The translations under genes were made by a program, and so were the position numbers. Of a DNA stretch of 64,000 bases, positions 12,101-21,395 are shown piece after piece. A model generated the notes under the pieces. It was given only the letters and a program-made list of their open reading frames with translations. It did not search any database and was not told where the DNA came from. How positions within the stretch are numbered: position 1 is the stretch's first letter; every line of letters begins with the position of its first letter. This stretch comes from Ciona savignyi (taxonomy: Eukaryota; Chordata; Ascidiacea; Phlebobranchia; Cionidae): assembly GCA_000149265.1 (NCBI GenBank), contig CH003207.1, positions 693,307 through 757,306 on the forward strand. Direction: 5' to 3'.

Positions 12101-15100
12101 TCATTTCATCATGATCGCTGATGGTGTGAGTTTCCCCCACCGGCGGAGTAGTCTCGTCTTCTTGGTACGCGACGCCTTCGAAAGAAGGTTGTCCACAATC
12201 TTGTTCATCTATAACATAAGAATCAGTTGTGTCATCATAATGGTTGGTTGTTTCATCATAATGGTTGTTTGTTTCATCATAACGGTTGGTTGTTTCATCT
12301 GCGTAACTATGATCTAGAGCTGAGTGTTCCGGGACGCTTACATTCCGAACTTGGTAAACAGCTGCGTCGAATTTTGTCCTTAGAAAACAAACTTCTTTCT
12401 TAATTTCAGTCACGTCTTCTCTCAGTTTCTTTATTTCAGTTAACATTTCATAAATCAAATGATTGGTGTTGTTGTTTGGAGGGTTGGGTTGTTGTCTGTT
12501 GTTTTTAGTGTTTTGGTAGTTGTTCGATTCACCTCTTGGTCTCGTATCTTCTTCATTCCGTTTATAATCAGCAACAGTTTTAAGCACTTCAAACTTAAAG
12601 TTTGGATTCTCGACGCAAGCTAGAATCACTGCGGCTGTGTTTGATTCCGTTTTATCCATTTCTTTCGATTCTAAATACATACAAGCGGATTCATAGTTCA
12701 CAGTTACATTTTGCAAAGCTTCGTTTTTTGGAAGCACAATTTTATCTGGATTATTCGCTTCCCATTTTATTTTCCTTAAAACCGAGAAACTTGCTCTGTT
12801 AGCATGTTCGACCCAATCTGGTGTTCGTTTTGTCCTCATTATCTTTCGTAACTGCTGTCTTTCGGAGCCGATAACTTGTCGTCTTTTATGTTGCCCAAGT
12901 TGGTGCTGAATGTCCCCGGTAAATTCCACCTCTCCAAGCAGCGTCTCGGTGCAGAGCTTCACTTTAAACCTCACCGGACAGGAGGAGTACAAACATTTCC
13001 CAAAACACCGGAATTCTTGATGATGTAGCGACACGTAGTGGTATTTAAAAGCAAAACAACAGATGTTGTTGAATTTTTTTAAGTTTTCAATAACTTCTAA
13101 TCTCCAGTCTGTCACACATATGCGTCTTTTGAAAACAGAATTACTGCAGATGTCCCAAACTTCTTTTCGAAATTCAAATACACCATTTTTTATGTAATTT
13201 TGTGTCACCAAAGGCTGTGTATCATTTGAAGCCGGGTCATGTTGAGTTTTGTTATCGTCATGATTTTCGCGGACAGGATCCGATGGTATATTTTCTGGAA
13301 TTGTAACAATCGATGGTGTAGTTTCTGGGATTGTGACATCACAAACTTTATTCTTTGCCTCTGCCTCTTTCACAGCCTTATCAACCTTTACACGAAAATC
13401 CGGTTCATTTTTATATCGAGTTTGAATGGCCTTAAGATCTTTAGAAATGCTTCTGTGTTTCGTTCTTGCATAAATTTGCGCGTGTGACCTACTGCAAATC
13501 TCAGTAACCTCATCCTGGTTGATTTGCTTTTTTGTTCTTTTCTTCTTCACATATTTTACCATTTTGAAAACTTTTTTTACCAAACAATCTATTTTAACTA
13601 AGCAGCTTTTATAAGCAAATGGTTACAAGTAATAAATATAAACAAATTAGCATATTTAGGAAAAATATATCTACCTGATTTTCTGAGTTGTCTAGCCAAG
13701 TCAAAAAAACTAGAAATGATTAGTTAATAATAGTTAATTAGTGTTTAGGGAAGGGTTTAAATTAGTTTATGTATTTTACTGTGCAGTTTGCCTCCTTCCC
13801 TCCTTTTAGTGTTGCCTGCTATGACATGGAAATATTCAGTTTTGGCTTTAAATGTTCGATACAGGGTATTACACAAAACAAGCTTGTGATCAGTTAGGGC
13901 AACACTAAAAGAAGGGAAGGAGGGAAACTATTCACTAAAACTATGAAAACTTTTTTTAACTCTGCTCTAAACACTATCTTAATCCCAGAACTAACACTGA
14001 CTCCAACCCTATGTTTAAAACTAACTCTAATCCCCTAATATATTATGGTGTGTAGTTTCTCTCCTTTCATTATTCCCAACCAGTTAAATGCTGCGCGTAT
14101 AATTGCTATACTTCTCATAAGCATATAGGCTAGTTTCAGAGATACCATGACTGCCAGGTTACTAAAGTTTGGATAAACGTACTTTCTTAAACGATATTCT
14201 TGATAAAATTTAGAATCAAAACACCAAAATTTAATAACCTCGTCTGCTTGGAATAACAAACTCTTGTACTAAAAACACACAAACTACAGGCTTTACGTGT
14301 GAGTGGTTAAGCTTCACAACTGAATGATTTCATCGACAGCACAAATTATTTCTCTCTAAATATTGGATCGATTGTTTTAGTCTTTTACACACAGTATCCG
14401 CCCACCTACCAATATACAGCAATACAAAATTGTGTGTTTATTTACAAGCATATAGTTAATTATATAGCCCGGCATGTTATCTCAATCAGTAAGAACGTCG
14501 TATGTTTGCAGCGGACGAACTTTGAAACTAGCGGCATGGTAGACGGTTATATGATTGTGCTAGGATCGTCTAAAGTAAAATTAATGAAGTTCCTAAAACT
14601 AAAGAAACGTATGTATATATAATATATATATATATAAATTTATAATATATCAATACATATACAGCACACTGCAATGGTTTCGGAAATCCGGCGGTGCGAA
14701 TAAACGTAACCTGACGATTTTTAGTGTGTGTTATGCTGCACAAGTTTTTCCATTCGTCAGTCCGGCCCGTTAGTCTAACGGTTAAGTGCGTCGCCTTTCT
14801 GACGATTACATGTGTGTTAACCCCCTTAGTTTTCCCATTCACGGGAATAAAGATGAATATCCTATCCTATAGGTTAACCTATCATCCTATAGGTTAACCT
14901 ATCATCTCATTTGATTTATAGTACGACCCCTATTTTTTCAATATTTCGTTATTCCTATATTTTGTACATTTGCAGAGTCACATCAGTTCCCCATAGCCGA
15001 TCGATTAACGTCGAACTCTCTCCAAGTATCCGGACCGTCAAGCCCGGTCCCAGGGTATCTGATTGGCGGAGTGAGAAGGCTCGATTCCCGGTCAGAAGCG

Positions 15101-17026
15101 ATAAAGTGGCCGGGGTCGTATTCGCTGACGAGGAGCAACTTCCGGTCACTGAGAACAAGGACAATGAAGTTCAAAGGTCAACCAATGACGTGGAGCGACA
15201 ATCGGCGCCACCGCCGTCACCTGACCTTGAAGGTGAATCGTTTTAACTCACAGATTTAACTCGCAGTTTTAACTTACACTTATCCCAATAAGTTACCGGA
15301 CTCGGGTGTAGTTGAATATATATCCGGTCATGTAGCTCAGTTCTTTAGAGCGTCATCCACGGCCGAATGGGTAGAAAGTTCGAAACCAGCCTTTGGCTAG
15401 GCGACTGTGTGCTTGTGCATGACACTCGGACGTTCCTGAACTCGGCCGATAATTTGGTTAAATTTATGTCATTTATTTTTCGTTAAAAATTTTAAATAGT
15501 CCAACCAGCTAGTCAGGCGGTTTAGTGCGAAGCCTTTCAATCAAAAGGTTGAGGTTCTGAACTGATCGCCAGCTAGTCGGTTGTGTCCTTGGGCATTTTG
15601 ACAAGGCACTTAACGGACATTGCCTGAACCTAGCGGATTAATGTGTTCTACCAAATTGAAGAAACGTGTGATTCATACACAACATACTGCAATAGCTCCG
15701 GTAACCCGACGGCGGGCGTGAGGTGATCTGACGATTGCCCGTGTGTTACCTCCCTTGGTTTTCCTATCCACGGGGATAAACATGATTATTCTATTCTAAC
15801 CACACTTACTAATGACGTCATTACTGATAGATCCTGGGGAATCCCCGGATACGAACAAACGTAGCGAGGAAGAGGAAGAAGAAATAAGATTGGCGTTGGA
15901 AGATTTGCATAAAAGAACACATGAAGCGGAAAATAGTTACAAGTTCGTTATTATTAGAACATATTAAGTTCTGGTTAGAACATACTGAGTTTTTTTAATA
16001 GTTTTATATCCAAGCCTTTAATGTTAAAAATCTCTAAAATACTGATTTAAAATGAATTCTTAGAAAATATTGAATAATTAATCCCAAGTCTACTTAACTT
16101 TGGCCATAAAGTTAGAATTTACTGTTTTTTAACATTATCCCTAGAGCTTGACTTTAGTTTAGTTGTTCTCTTTCCTTATTTAAAATATAGCTAAAGGGAA
16201 GCAGTCAATTTGGGCAATACGACTAAGGTTTGCATTTGGTATTGTAGTAACAGCCCATGATTTTTAGCTAACATTCGTGCTTTAAATATTTAAAGTCCTG
16301 TATTATGTGACTATAATTTAATAAATAAACACAAATTGTACCGTTTAGCTATTTACTGTTTTTAATGGTCATGCCTGTTTGTTTTATTTTTTTCTTCTTT
16401 ACTGTAAAAATTTTCTTTTTATAGGTGTAAAGGACCAAAATGTAGCCTAAACTAAAATAAATCACTCGATTGTGGTATCTCATCTTGGTGTTTTTTGACA
16501 TTTATTTATCCACAGGCAATTCAACGAAGTTGTACTTCGTCGGTTCGTTGACTCACTGAAGAATGCTTCAGACATGGGAATTGAAAAGATCGGTCACGTG
16601 GGGGACCTCCGCAAATACGCAACCATATTACGTAAGAATGACGCCGCTGACGTAGCTCAACTGGTTGAAGAATTCGTCAACGTTACTGAATCACTGGACC
16701 GTATCCACCGTGATGTCACATCGAAAATATGGCTCCGGGTGGCCGATGTTTCGACGGCGTCCGCTAAATCACGTGACTCGACAGGCAGCCACAGGAGGTC
16801 GCCAATGAGGAACCAAGTCTCTCAGTCGATTGAGATCTGGAGACAGATGTTGGACCCGCAATTCGACTTCACGGAGCTGAAGACAGGTATCTCAGACGAT
16901 CTGAAAAAGATCTTTACACCCGAGGAGCTAGAGGAATACGGGGGGCTTTTATCTCACATTCCAGCTCTTCTATCAGCAGCAAAATCATGCCACCAGTTAC
17001 TTAGCCATTACAACAATGCCCCCTGA
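6105..17026 (+). CDS. Death-domain / TRADD-N-like protein, 11 exons
   Basis: Exons read from splice sites and codon phase: 6105-6221, 6885-7080, 8077-8385, 9638-9712, 10194-10314, 10873-11027, 11578-11708, 11874-12022, 14976-15232, 15831-15942, 16516-17026. All ten junctions keep frame; about 710 residues. Residues ~15-105 form a death domain: FTEIASEL, WVGVARTL and the closing helix FERLVAALSQV are visible. Residues ~275-368 (KGSIKIE, ALKALW, SGQLNDMLQEHLI) resemble the TRADD-N-like module found beside death domains in invertebrate proteins. An acidic coiled coil (SEEEEEEIRLALEDLH) is near 510-540, followed by a helical tail. By family knowledge this suggests an adaptor in apoptosis or innate immune signalling; the partner is unknown. 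The start is chosen because an acceptor ends 3 nt before ATG 6105, as in neighbouring genes. AAG|GTAATC at 12022 could instead be read through to a TAA at 12024-12026, giving a shorter form. AATAAA at 17577 is the likely poly(A) signal. Confidence 0.75.
6222..6520. repeat. 41-44 bp intronic tandem repeat, seven units
   Basis: Units begin at GTATATAT at 6222, 6266, 6310, 6354, 6397, 6439 and 6480, each followed by TTAGAAATTCATG and a T-run. The first unit starts exactly at the 5' splice site of the first death-domain exon (CAG|GTATAT), so each later unit carries a partial copy of the donor. Confidence 0.9.
6535..6820 (-). repeat. SINE-A copy, diverged
   Basis: Reverse SINE-A with tail (TCACGGGCAATCGTTAGG), ATTACCGGAGCTATTGCAGT, TTCAGGCAATGTCCGTAAAG and GCCTTGCCCAAG. 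Its head is degraded. It lies in the first intron of the death-domain gene. Confidence 0.8.
7113..7498. repeat. SINE-B copies (+) and SINE-A tail (-)
   Basis: 7113-7190 is a partial SINE-B, 7233-7340 a nearly full SINE-B (GAACGGTCGTGTGACCAAAT to AACTTGGCTCGG), both plus. 7383-7498 is a minus-oriented SINE-A tail. All lie in the intron between 7080 and 8077. Confidence 0.75.
8495..8725 (-). repeat. Two SINE-A tail fragments
   Basis: 8495-8596 and 8645-8725 each match only the SINE-A tail (TTTATCCCCGTGAATGGGAA; GGTTAACACACGGGCAATCG). Truncated tails like these are common across the window. The intron remainder, about 8730-9190, shows no other feature. Confidence 0.75.
9195..9475 (+). repeat. 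SINE-A, near full length
   Basis: Runs from TGTCCTACCGGTTAGTCTGG through GCGTCGCCTTTCAGCCGAAA, the GGAAAGGCACTTAACGGAC block and ACACACTGCAATAGCTACG to ACGGGGATAAACAC. A fragment of a second copy (9502-9600) follows directly. Confidence 0.9.
9799..10078 (+). repeat. SINE-A, near full length
   Basis: Head CGTCCGATCGGTAAGTCTGG, central GGGCAAGAAACTTAACC and tail to GAACATCCTATCCT. It sits between exons 9638-9712 and 10194-10314 of the death-domain gene. Confidence 0.9.
10535..10835. repeat. Dispersed unclassified repeat, long copy
   Basis: Shares long blocks with 46915-47128: CTTAATCCCAAAGCCG, CAGTACTGGGTCGCGCTTG, AAGGTTTAACGGCCACGTC and TTTTAACTACTGTAGTTTTG. Shorter relatives lie near 5735, 50990 and 52230. 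No coding frame and no clear terminal repeats were seen. Confidence 0.75.
11113..11399 (-). repeat. SINE-A, near full length
   Basis: Reverse copy from the tail (AGGATATTCATGTTTATCCC) to the head (GACCACCGGGCCGGAC). It follows exon 10873-11027 closely. Confidence 0.9.
12078..13562 (-). CDS. Intronless Cys/His-cluster, coiled-coil protein nested in an intron
   Basis: One uninterrupted frame of 494 residues, with start ATG at 13560-13562. A longer reading begins at TTG 13583 and is not preferred. The N-terminus is very basic (KYVKKKRTKKQINQ). Residues ~186-225 carry C-x3-C-x4-C followed by H-x4-H (FRCFGKCLYSSCP, then GDIQHQLGQHKRR). This recalls FLYWCH or WRKY-GCM1 zinc fingers, which bind DNA and often derive from transposons. 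A coiled coil lies near residues 380-415 (EMLTEIKKLREDVTEIKKEV). The C-terminus has degenerate octapeptide repeats (DETTNRY, DETNNHY, DETTNHY). The gene lies wholly inside the 12023-14975 intron of the death-domain gene, on the opposite strand. Neighbour exons have introns and this one has none, which suits a retrocopy or domesticated element. I do not recognise the family, and function is unknown. Confidence 0.7.
   Translation of the reverse strand: MVKYVKKKRTKKQINQDEVTEICSRSHAQIYARTKHRSISKDLKAIQTRYKNEPDFRVKVDKAVKEAEAKNKVCDVTIPETTPSIVTIPENIPSDPVRENHDDNKTQHDPASNDTQPLVTQNYIKNGVFEFRKEVWDICSNSVFKRRICVTDWRLEVIENLKKFNNICCFAFKYHYVSLHHQEFRCFGKCLYSSCPVRFKVKLCTETLLGEVEFTGDIQHQLGQHKRRQVIGSERQQLRKIMRTKRTPDWVEHANRASFSVLRKIKWEANNPDKIVLPKNEALQNVTVNYESACMYLESKEMDKTESNTAAVILACVENPNFKFEVLKTVADYKRNEEDTRPRGESNNYQNTKNNRQQPNPPNNNTNHLIYEMLTEIKKLREDVTEIKKEVCFLRTKFDAAVYQVRNVSVPEHSALDHSYADETTNRYDETNNHYDETTNHYDDTTDSYVIDEQDCGQPSFEGVAYQEDETTPPVGETHTISDHDEMTILVSYH
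13779..14078. mobile_element. MITE-P copies, inverted pair
   Basis: 13779-13826 ends with CCTCCTTCCCTCCTTTTAG; 13897 onward begins GGCAACACTAAAAG then GGGAAGGAGGGAAAC and runs through an AACCC-rich body to a degenerate far end near 14078. The two face each other across about 70 bp. Relatives lie at 22376, 49612, 50265 and 54372. Confidence 0.6.
14663..14870 (+). repeat. SINE-A tail plus internally deleted SINE-A
   Basis: 14663-14757 is a diverged tail. 14758-14870 starts as a good head (CAGTCCGGCCCGTTAGTCTA) and after GCGTCGCCTTTC jumps to the tail (TGACGATTACATGTGTGTTA), losing about 190 bp of the middle. It ends in the usual GAATATCCTATCCTAT. Confidence 0.85.
15331..15440 (+). repeat. SINE-C, tRNA-like head
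   Basis: CATGTAGCTCAGTTCTTTAG has an A box and AAAGTTCGAAACCAG a B box at tRNA-like spacing. The head differs from SINE-A and SINE-B. A similar head lies at 45850. The two ends do not pair as an acceptor stem, so it is not called a tRNA gene. Confidence 0.6.
15498..15798 (+). repeat. SINE-A, near full length
   Basis: Head AGTCCAACCAGCTAGTCAGG to tail GGGGATAAACATGATTATTC. It carries a short insertion near GGGCATTTTGACAAGGCAC. It lies just before exon 15831-15942. Confidence 0.9.
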
Positions 17027-17576
17027 TATACCGGATGCCAAAGACCACTTATTGCAACCAATTTTGCTGAAAAAAAATAAGAATTGTGTCAAAAACGACA
17101 AAAAGTTTGATCAAAACATTTCAAGAATTTCTTTTATGTGCGATTTGCTGCACATGCGTAGAGTTGTCGGGTTAAAGTCTTTAATCTTTTACCTATATAC
17201 GGACCTCATCTCCACTGTGTGTATGAGAAGTGTTAGTTGTACTAATATTGTCCAATATTATTATTGAAGCAGTCGGCATATAGATCCATAAATTCTGACA
17301 TTGTTTCGAAACCAAAGAGGTTGGAATTCCTATTTATTCAAAAGAATTTCGACTAACACTGTGCATGAACAGCCTAATTTATGCCCGAATAATTAGAACT
17401 GTTTAGGCAAACGCGACGTTTTCACATATAGCAAGTGTGTCATTTTTAATTGAACTTCAATTGACCCCATAATTAAGCGTAACTTACAGTTTGGGCAAGA
17501 TTGTTGTTAATTAAAAAAACGTTATCTATTGTTTACCCATAAAGTAATTTAAAAGAATCAGGTTTAATTTACTTAA

Positions 17577-17582
17577 AATAAA
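17577..17582 (+). terminator. Poly(A) signal AATAAA
   Basis: AATAAA about 550 bp after the stop of the death-domain gene. It is the first good match on this strand; position alone supports the assignment. Confidence 0.45.
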
Positions 17583-18482
17583 AGCCTAAGTTATCTCATA
17601 TCGCTGTTGTTCAAAGTAAAATATTACAATTTTGTAGACGCAGATAAAGGTTTATGGTTCAATGTTCAAAAGTGTGAAACCTATTACGTTTACTTATTAG
17701 TGTATTTATGAAAATTTTATTTTATTCGTTAATCGTATTTGCAAATAATCGTTTTAAATTGGGTACTAATGTAAATATACGTCAGGGTAACTCTTGTATT
17801 AAGCCTGATGTAAATTCTATATCAACAATTAGTGAAGTTAAAGTAGCTATAATTTCAGTCACCTATAGCTTTTATTTTTTCGAAACCATAAGTGTAATCC
17901 AACATTATATAATTGTTCTAAAAGTTTCTAAACACTCTTGTCTTGTAACAAAGACTATTAATTCTTATTTACTTTTAATTCACACTTGTATAAACTGAAA
18001 GTTGTCATTTTCCTATTTAAAATACGTCGCCATTTTAAGTACAATCGTAAATACCTGTGAATAAGCAAATAAGTAATTACAATTTATTTTATGTCAAATA
18101 TCCTAAGTCGTATATCATTTTCAGCGCCTTGTCAAATTCACACTAATTTTGATAGAATGCTTTATTTCACATTGAAAAAGGTACTTATACTTTAAAACAC
18201 AATTAAATGACAAAACTGTAACTTAATTTTTACTTTAATTTGTCATTTCTAGAATATAACACTGTTACGTCACTATTCAATGTGTTACAGCCATAATTGT
18301 GCCATAATAGAAATAAAACTTTTGTGAATAAATGTTATTTTTATTGTCGTTTAAAAAACAAGGCCAGCAATGTTTGAAAAAGACTTTTAAATATTTATAA
18401 AATCTAAAATTGCATGAGCTTATAATATACACATTTAGTTTAAGAGTGTCATTTAAAAGATAAAACAGAGTTTATGCAATGC

Positions 18483-18488
18483 TTTATT
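18483..18488 (-). terminator. Poly(A) signal for the first receptor gene
   Basis: TTTATT on the plus strand reads AATAAA on the minus strand, about 130 bp past the stop of the receptor gene at 18619. Confidence 0.55.
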
Positions 18489-18618
18489 TATAAATGTTTA
18501 ATTTGTTTACCAGGCCAAGTTTTGAAGCCATTATAGGGCTATTCGACAAGTCATCTTTTTTGTATACAATTTAGTACATGTATCGGTCACGTTGACAATT
18601 CGGTCACCAGAGCGAAAA

Positions 18619-19593
18619 TTAAACGAGTGCTTCAACGGTTTGCGGGCCAGTGGAGGACCTGGGTTGGCTTGTTGTGATTGGTTGTTTTTCTTTTGGATGA
18701 CGTAACGGTGACGTAAGAATGCTTTTCCAAGTTTCGAAAGAAAAAAGAATGCTGAGTAAGTTGATGAGCATGTTGACGTCATAGAGGGTGATTGTGGTGT
18801 GGCGTGTGGCAGTATCGGGAACAATAAATACTAATATAACCATAGCTGCTATATCGGAAATGACGCAAATAACGGCGAAAATTGCTGAGCGTCGAACGAT
18901 TTTCGAGATTCTTTTCTTGTTTGCCGAAGAGCTGTTTCTACGTAGAGGGTAGATAAACAGAAACATCAATAAAAACTGGCCGAACAGGATAACTCCATTG
19001 GCCATGTATACCGGCCATACCACGTATTCCGACTTTGGTTTGGTGACGCAACCCCTCGGTGATGAGTCATAGTTATCTGACAATACATACGCGAACCCAG
19101 CAGCTAAACAGCCAATCCATATACCCAGAATACTAACGAGGCTTATAACCTTAACAGTGGTGCTACAAATCATAGATATTGCTGGGTGCTGGTACAGTGA
19201 GCGTTGTTTAAGCCACAGAAACGTGAAGACGGTTGTTGCTGTTAGAGCATATCCCGCAATTGAAACATCCATAGAAATCTCACATGCTCGTGACGTCACG
19301 TCGCCATAGCCGACATTAAAGGCTGCTTGCTCCGATATTAATTTGATGTAACTAAGCAAGTAGGCGCACAAGAGTACCGTGAACACAGCTGCCGCGTTTG
19401 CGTCCGTGGCGTCATTTTTCTGTCGCCATTTTCCATTTCGTTTTCCGTAGATGCAAATAGCGATAACGATCCACGTAATAATAAGAAGTATTATGACGTT
19501 ACATATCGTTCCTACATACCACACCGGCTGGGTGAAGCGATTCACAGGAATGACGTCGGACACATTAACAATAGTGACGTTGGTCCCTGACAT
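18619..19593 (-). CDS. Seven-transmembrane receptor-like protein, copy A
   Basis: Intronless, 324 residues. The ATG is at 19591-19593, 9 nt after an acceptor (TTTTTATACAG). Two N-glycosylation sites lie at the N-terminus (NVT 5-7, NVS 10-12). Hydrophobic segments: ~25-48, 68-86, 104-128, 148-171, 190-216, 234-258, 267-290. Cys104 at the start of segment 3 and Cys182 in the loop before segment 5 match the disulfide pair of G-protein-coupled receptors. There is no DRY; segment 3 ends in FLWLKQRSLYQHP. After segment 7, FETWKSIL could form helix 8, followed by a polar tail. I do not recognise the subfamily; ligand and signalling are unknown. Copies B (26438) and C (29231) are paralogues on the other strand, and A and B are almost identical in DNA over long blocks. 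Confidence 0.85.
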   Translation of the reverse strand: MSGTNVTIVNVSDVIPVNRFTQPVWYVGTICNVIILLIITWIVIAICIYGKRNGKWRQKNDATDANAAAVFTVLLCAYLLSYIKLISEQAAFNVGYGDVTSRACEISMDVSIAGYALTATTVFTFLWLKQRSLYQHPAISMICSTTVKVISLVSILGIWIGCLAAGFAYVLSDNYDSSPRGCVTKPKSEYVVWPVYMANGVILFGQFLLMFLFIYPLRRNSSSANKKRISKIVRRSAIFAVICVISDIAAMVILVFIVPDTATRHTTITLYDVNMLINLLSILFSFETWKSILTSPLRHPKEKQPITTSQPRSSTGPQTVEALV

Positions 19594-20160
19594 TTTGGAC
19601 ACCTGTATAAAAATGTAGGATCAATTAAAGAAGGTCTTTATATTATATATTTAAACATCATGTTAAACCCGCAAACACAAAACAACCCGTGATTGCGTAA
19701 GTTTGTCTATACAAATTAAATCATGTTTTATGTTGCCATTAAATAGGACAAAAACACTAAACTTAAACTTAAATGTCACTTTAACTTGGTTTTACATATT
19801 ATTTTATTACGGTGGCTATAATTTCTACTATGTTCAGCGTAAATAACTTGATTTATCTGTTTTAAAACTCCTCTAACCATGTCTAGATAAAGTATTAAAT
19901 CTAAATACACCGTGACACCTATATATATTGCCAGGAACCAAACCTTACTTCGCATTTTTACTTCCTTGTTCGAAATGATGGGACACTAACGTAATAATAG
20001 TCGTGTGTTACTTCATGAATAACACGTAACTGGGTTTTCTTTATCACTTGGTAAAAAGAACCGATGATTAAAAGGTTTCAGTTTTGCTCAAAACAAACAA
20101 CAGAAACTGTTGCTGAAAATAACGTATGAGTTGTTTATGAAATAATCTATATCTAATATA

Positions 20161-20434
20161 CTGATTAGCCTGATGGGTTAGTGTGTTGCCTTTCAGCCGA
20201 AGGGTTGCAGGTGCGACGCTGGTCGCTAGCGACTCGGTTGTGTCCTTAGGCAAGGCACTGAGCGGACATTGCTTGGACACAGTGGATTAATGGGTTCTAC
20301 TAAATTGAAGGAACGTGTGAATCATACACACCACACTGCAATAGCTCCGGTAACATGACGGTGGGCGCGAGGTGACGATAGCATGTGTATTAACACCCTT
20401 GGTTTTCCCATTCACGGGAATAAACATGATTAGC
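20161..20434 (+). repeat. SINE-A, near full length
   Basis: Head CTGATTAGCCTGATGGGTTA, centre CTTAGGCAAGGCACTGAGCG and tail to AATAAACATGATTAGCC. The short minus-strand frame over it is a shadow. Confidence 0.85.
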
Positions 20435-20702
20435 CTTATTTATATTTTTCAGGGAAAAAATAAACTTATAATGTAGTATTTATTCGAAACGAAGAAGTAA
20501 AAGCGAAGGGAACTCATAATAAGTTCAGCTTTTATACATGCCTTTACATATTTTGTTTTCATTGAAAGGGGTTTATGTTGTTTCGTCGATAGTGATTAAT
20601 TAAGGTACCTTTTGCATCGTTCTGCATTTGGTTGCAATAGCTGTTAACGTTTGTGTCCAGTCCGTTAAACCACAGCGATTAGAAATCATCCGTAGTGCCC
20701 AT

Positions 20703-20907
20703 TTTTTACGAGCCAAATGTCGAACCCATAATGGGCTCGTCACTTTGATTGTTTTTGTATATGTATCGGTCGCGTTAACCATTCGACCACACGACCGTTT
20801 ATTTTAACGAGCCAAGTTTCGAACCAATGGTCTAGTTACTCGGACCGTTTTTGTATAGGAGTAGGTATATGTATCGGTCGCGTTAATCATTCGGCCACAC
20901 GACCGTA
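20703..20907 (-). repeat. Tandem pair of SINE-B copies
   Basis: Two minus-oriented SINE-B copies, 20703-20798 and 20808-20907, each from GAGCCAA-TTCGAAC to ATTCG(A/G)CCACACGACCG. Part of a third, in plus orientation, follows at 20962. Confidence 0.8.
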
Positions 20908-21395
20908 CACCGCACTCCTTTTCTAAGGACACAACCAAACATCTAGCGGCCATACAGGTTTAAGTACGGTCGTTTGACCAAATGATAAACGCGGCTGGAA
21001 AAATGATTAAAAGAATTGATTAAGTAATAATTAAAAAGGATTTATAAAGAGAAAATAATTAAAAAAATGATTAATAAGTATATACCTTTTTTTATACCAA
21101 AACTGGTTGAACGCGCTACCATTAGACCAACTAGCCGAAGTTATGAGAGCGTAAACTCAATAAGGCCCTCTAGTAAATAAGTAACGTTTCTTCCGCGAAC
21201 TTCGAAGGAGGTCAGTTGCATGTGTTGAATTGCATCACAACCACATTCATATTCCTATGATTTCCCCAGAAACCCAATACCAAACGTAGCATCAGCTGAA
21301 CGGTCGTTTGATCTATACGTATTTGTTATTGCCTTCGTCGCATAAGAGTTGGTGCAAATTGGTGTATGATTTTGCGCCGTCTTCAGTTTATCATC

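Larger units (their letters stand above)
17027..18618. other. Convergent 3' flanks
   Basis: AT-rich sequence between the ends of the death-domain gene (+) and the first receptor gene (-). Two poly(A) signals are visible (17577 plus, 18483 minus). The plus frame at 17708-17998 has AT-biased composition, no splice context and no family resemblance, so it is not called. Confidence 0.6.
19603..21386. other. Divergent upstream region of receptor A and the lectin gene
   Basis: Directly upstream of receptor A, about 45 bp before its acceptor nearly matches the same position in copy B (AATTGATCCTACATTTTTAT). The rest is AT-rich with SINE-A (20161-20434) and SINE-B copies (20703-20907). No promoter motif could be fixed. 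Confidence 0.5.

Noticed and set aside
15331-15440. Possible tRNA gene
   Set aside because: It has tRNA-like boxes but no closing acceptor stem; treated as SINE-C.
17708-17998. 96-codon plus frame after the death-domain gene
   Set aside because: AT-driven composition, no splice context, and it lies past the poly(A) signal of the gene.
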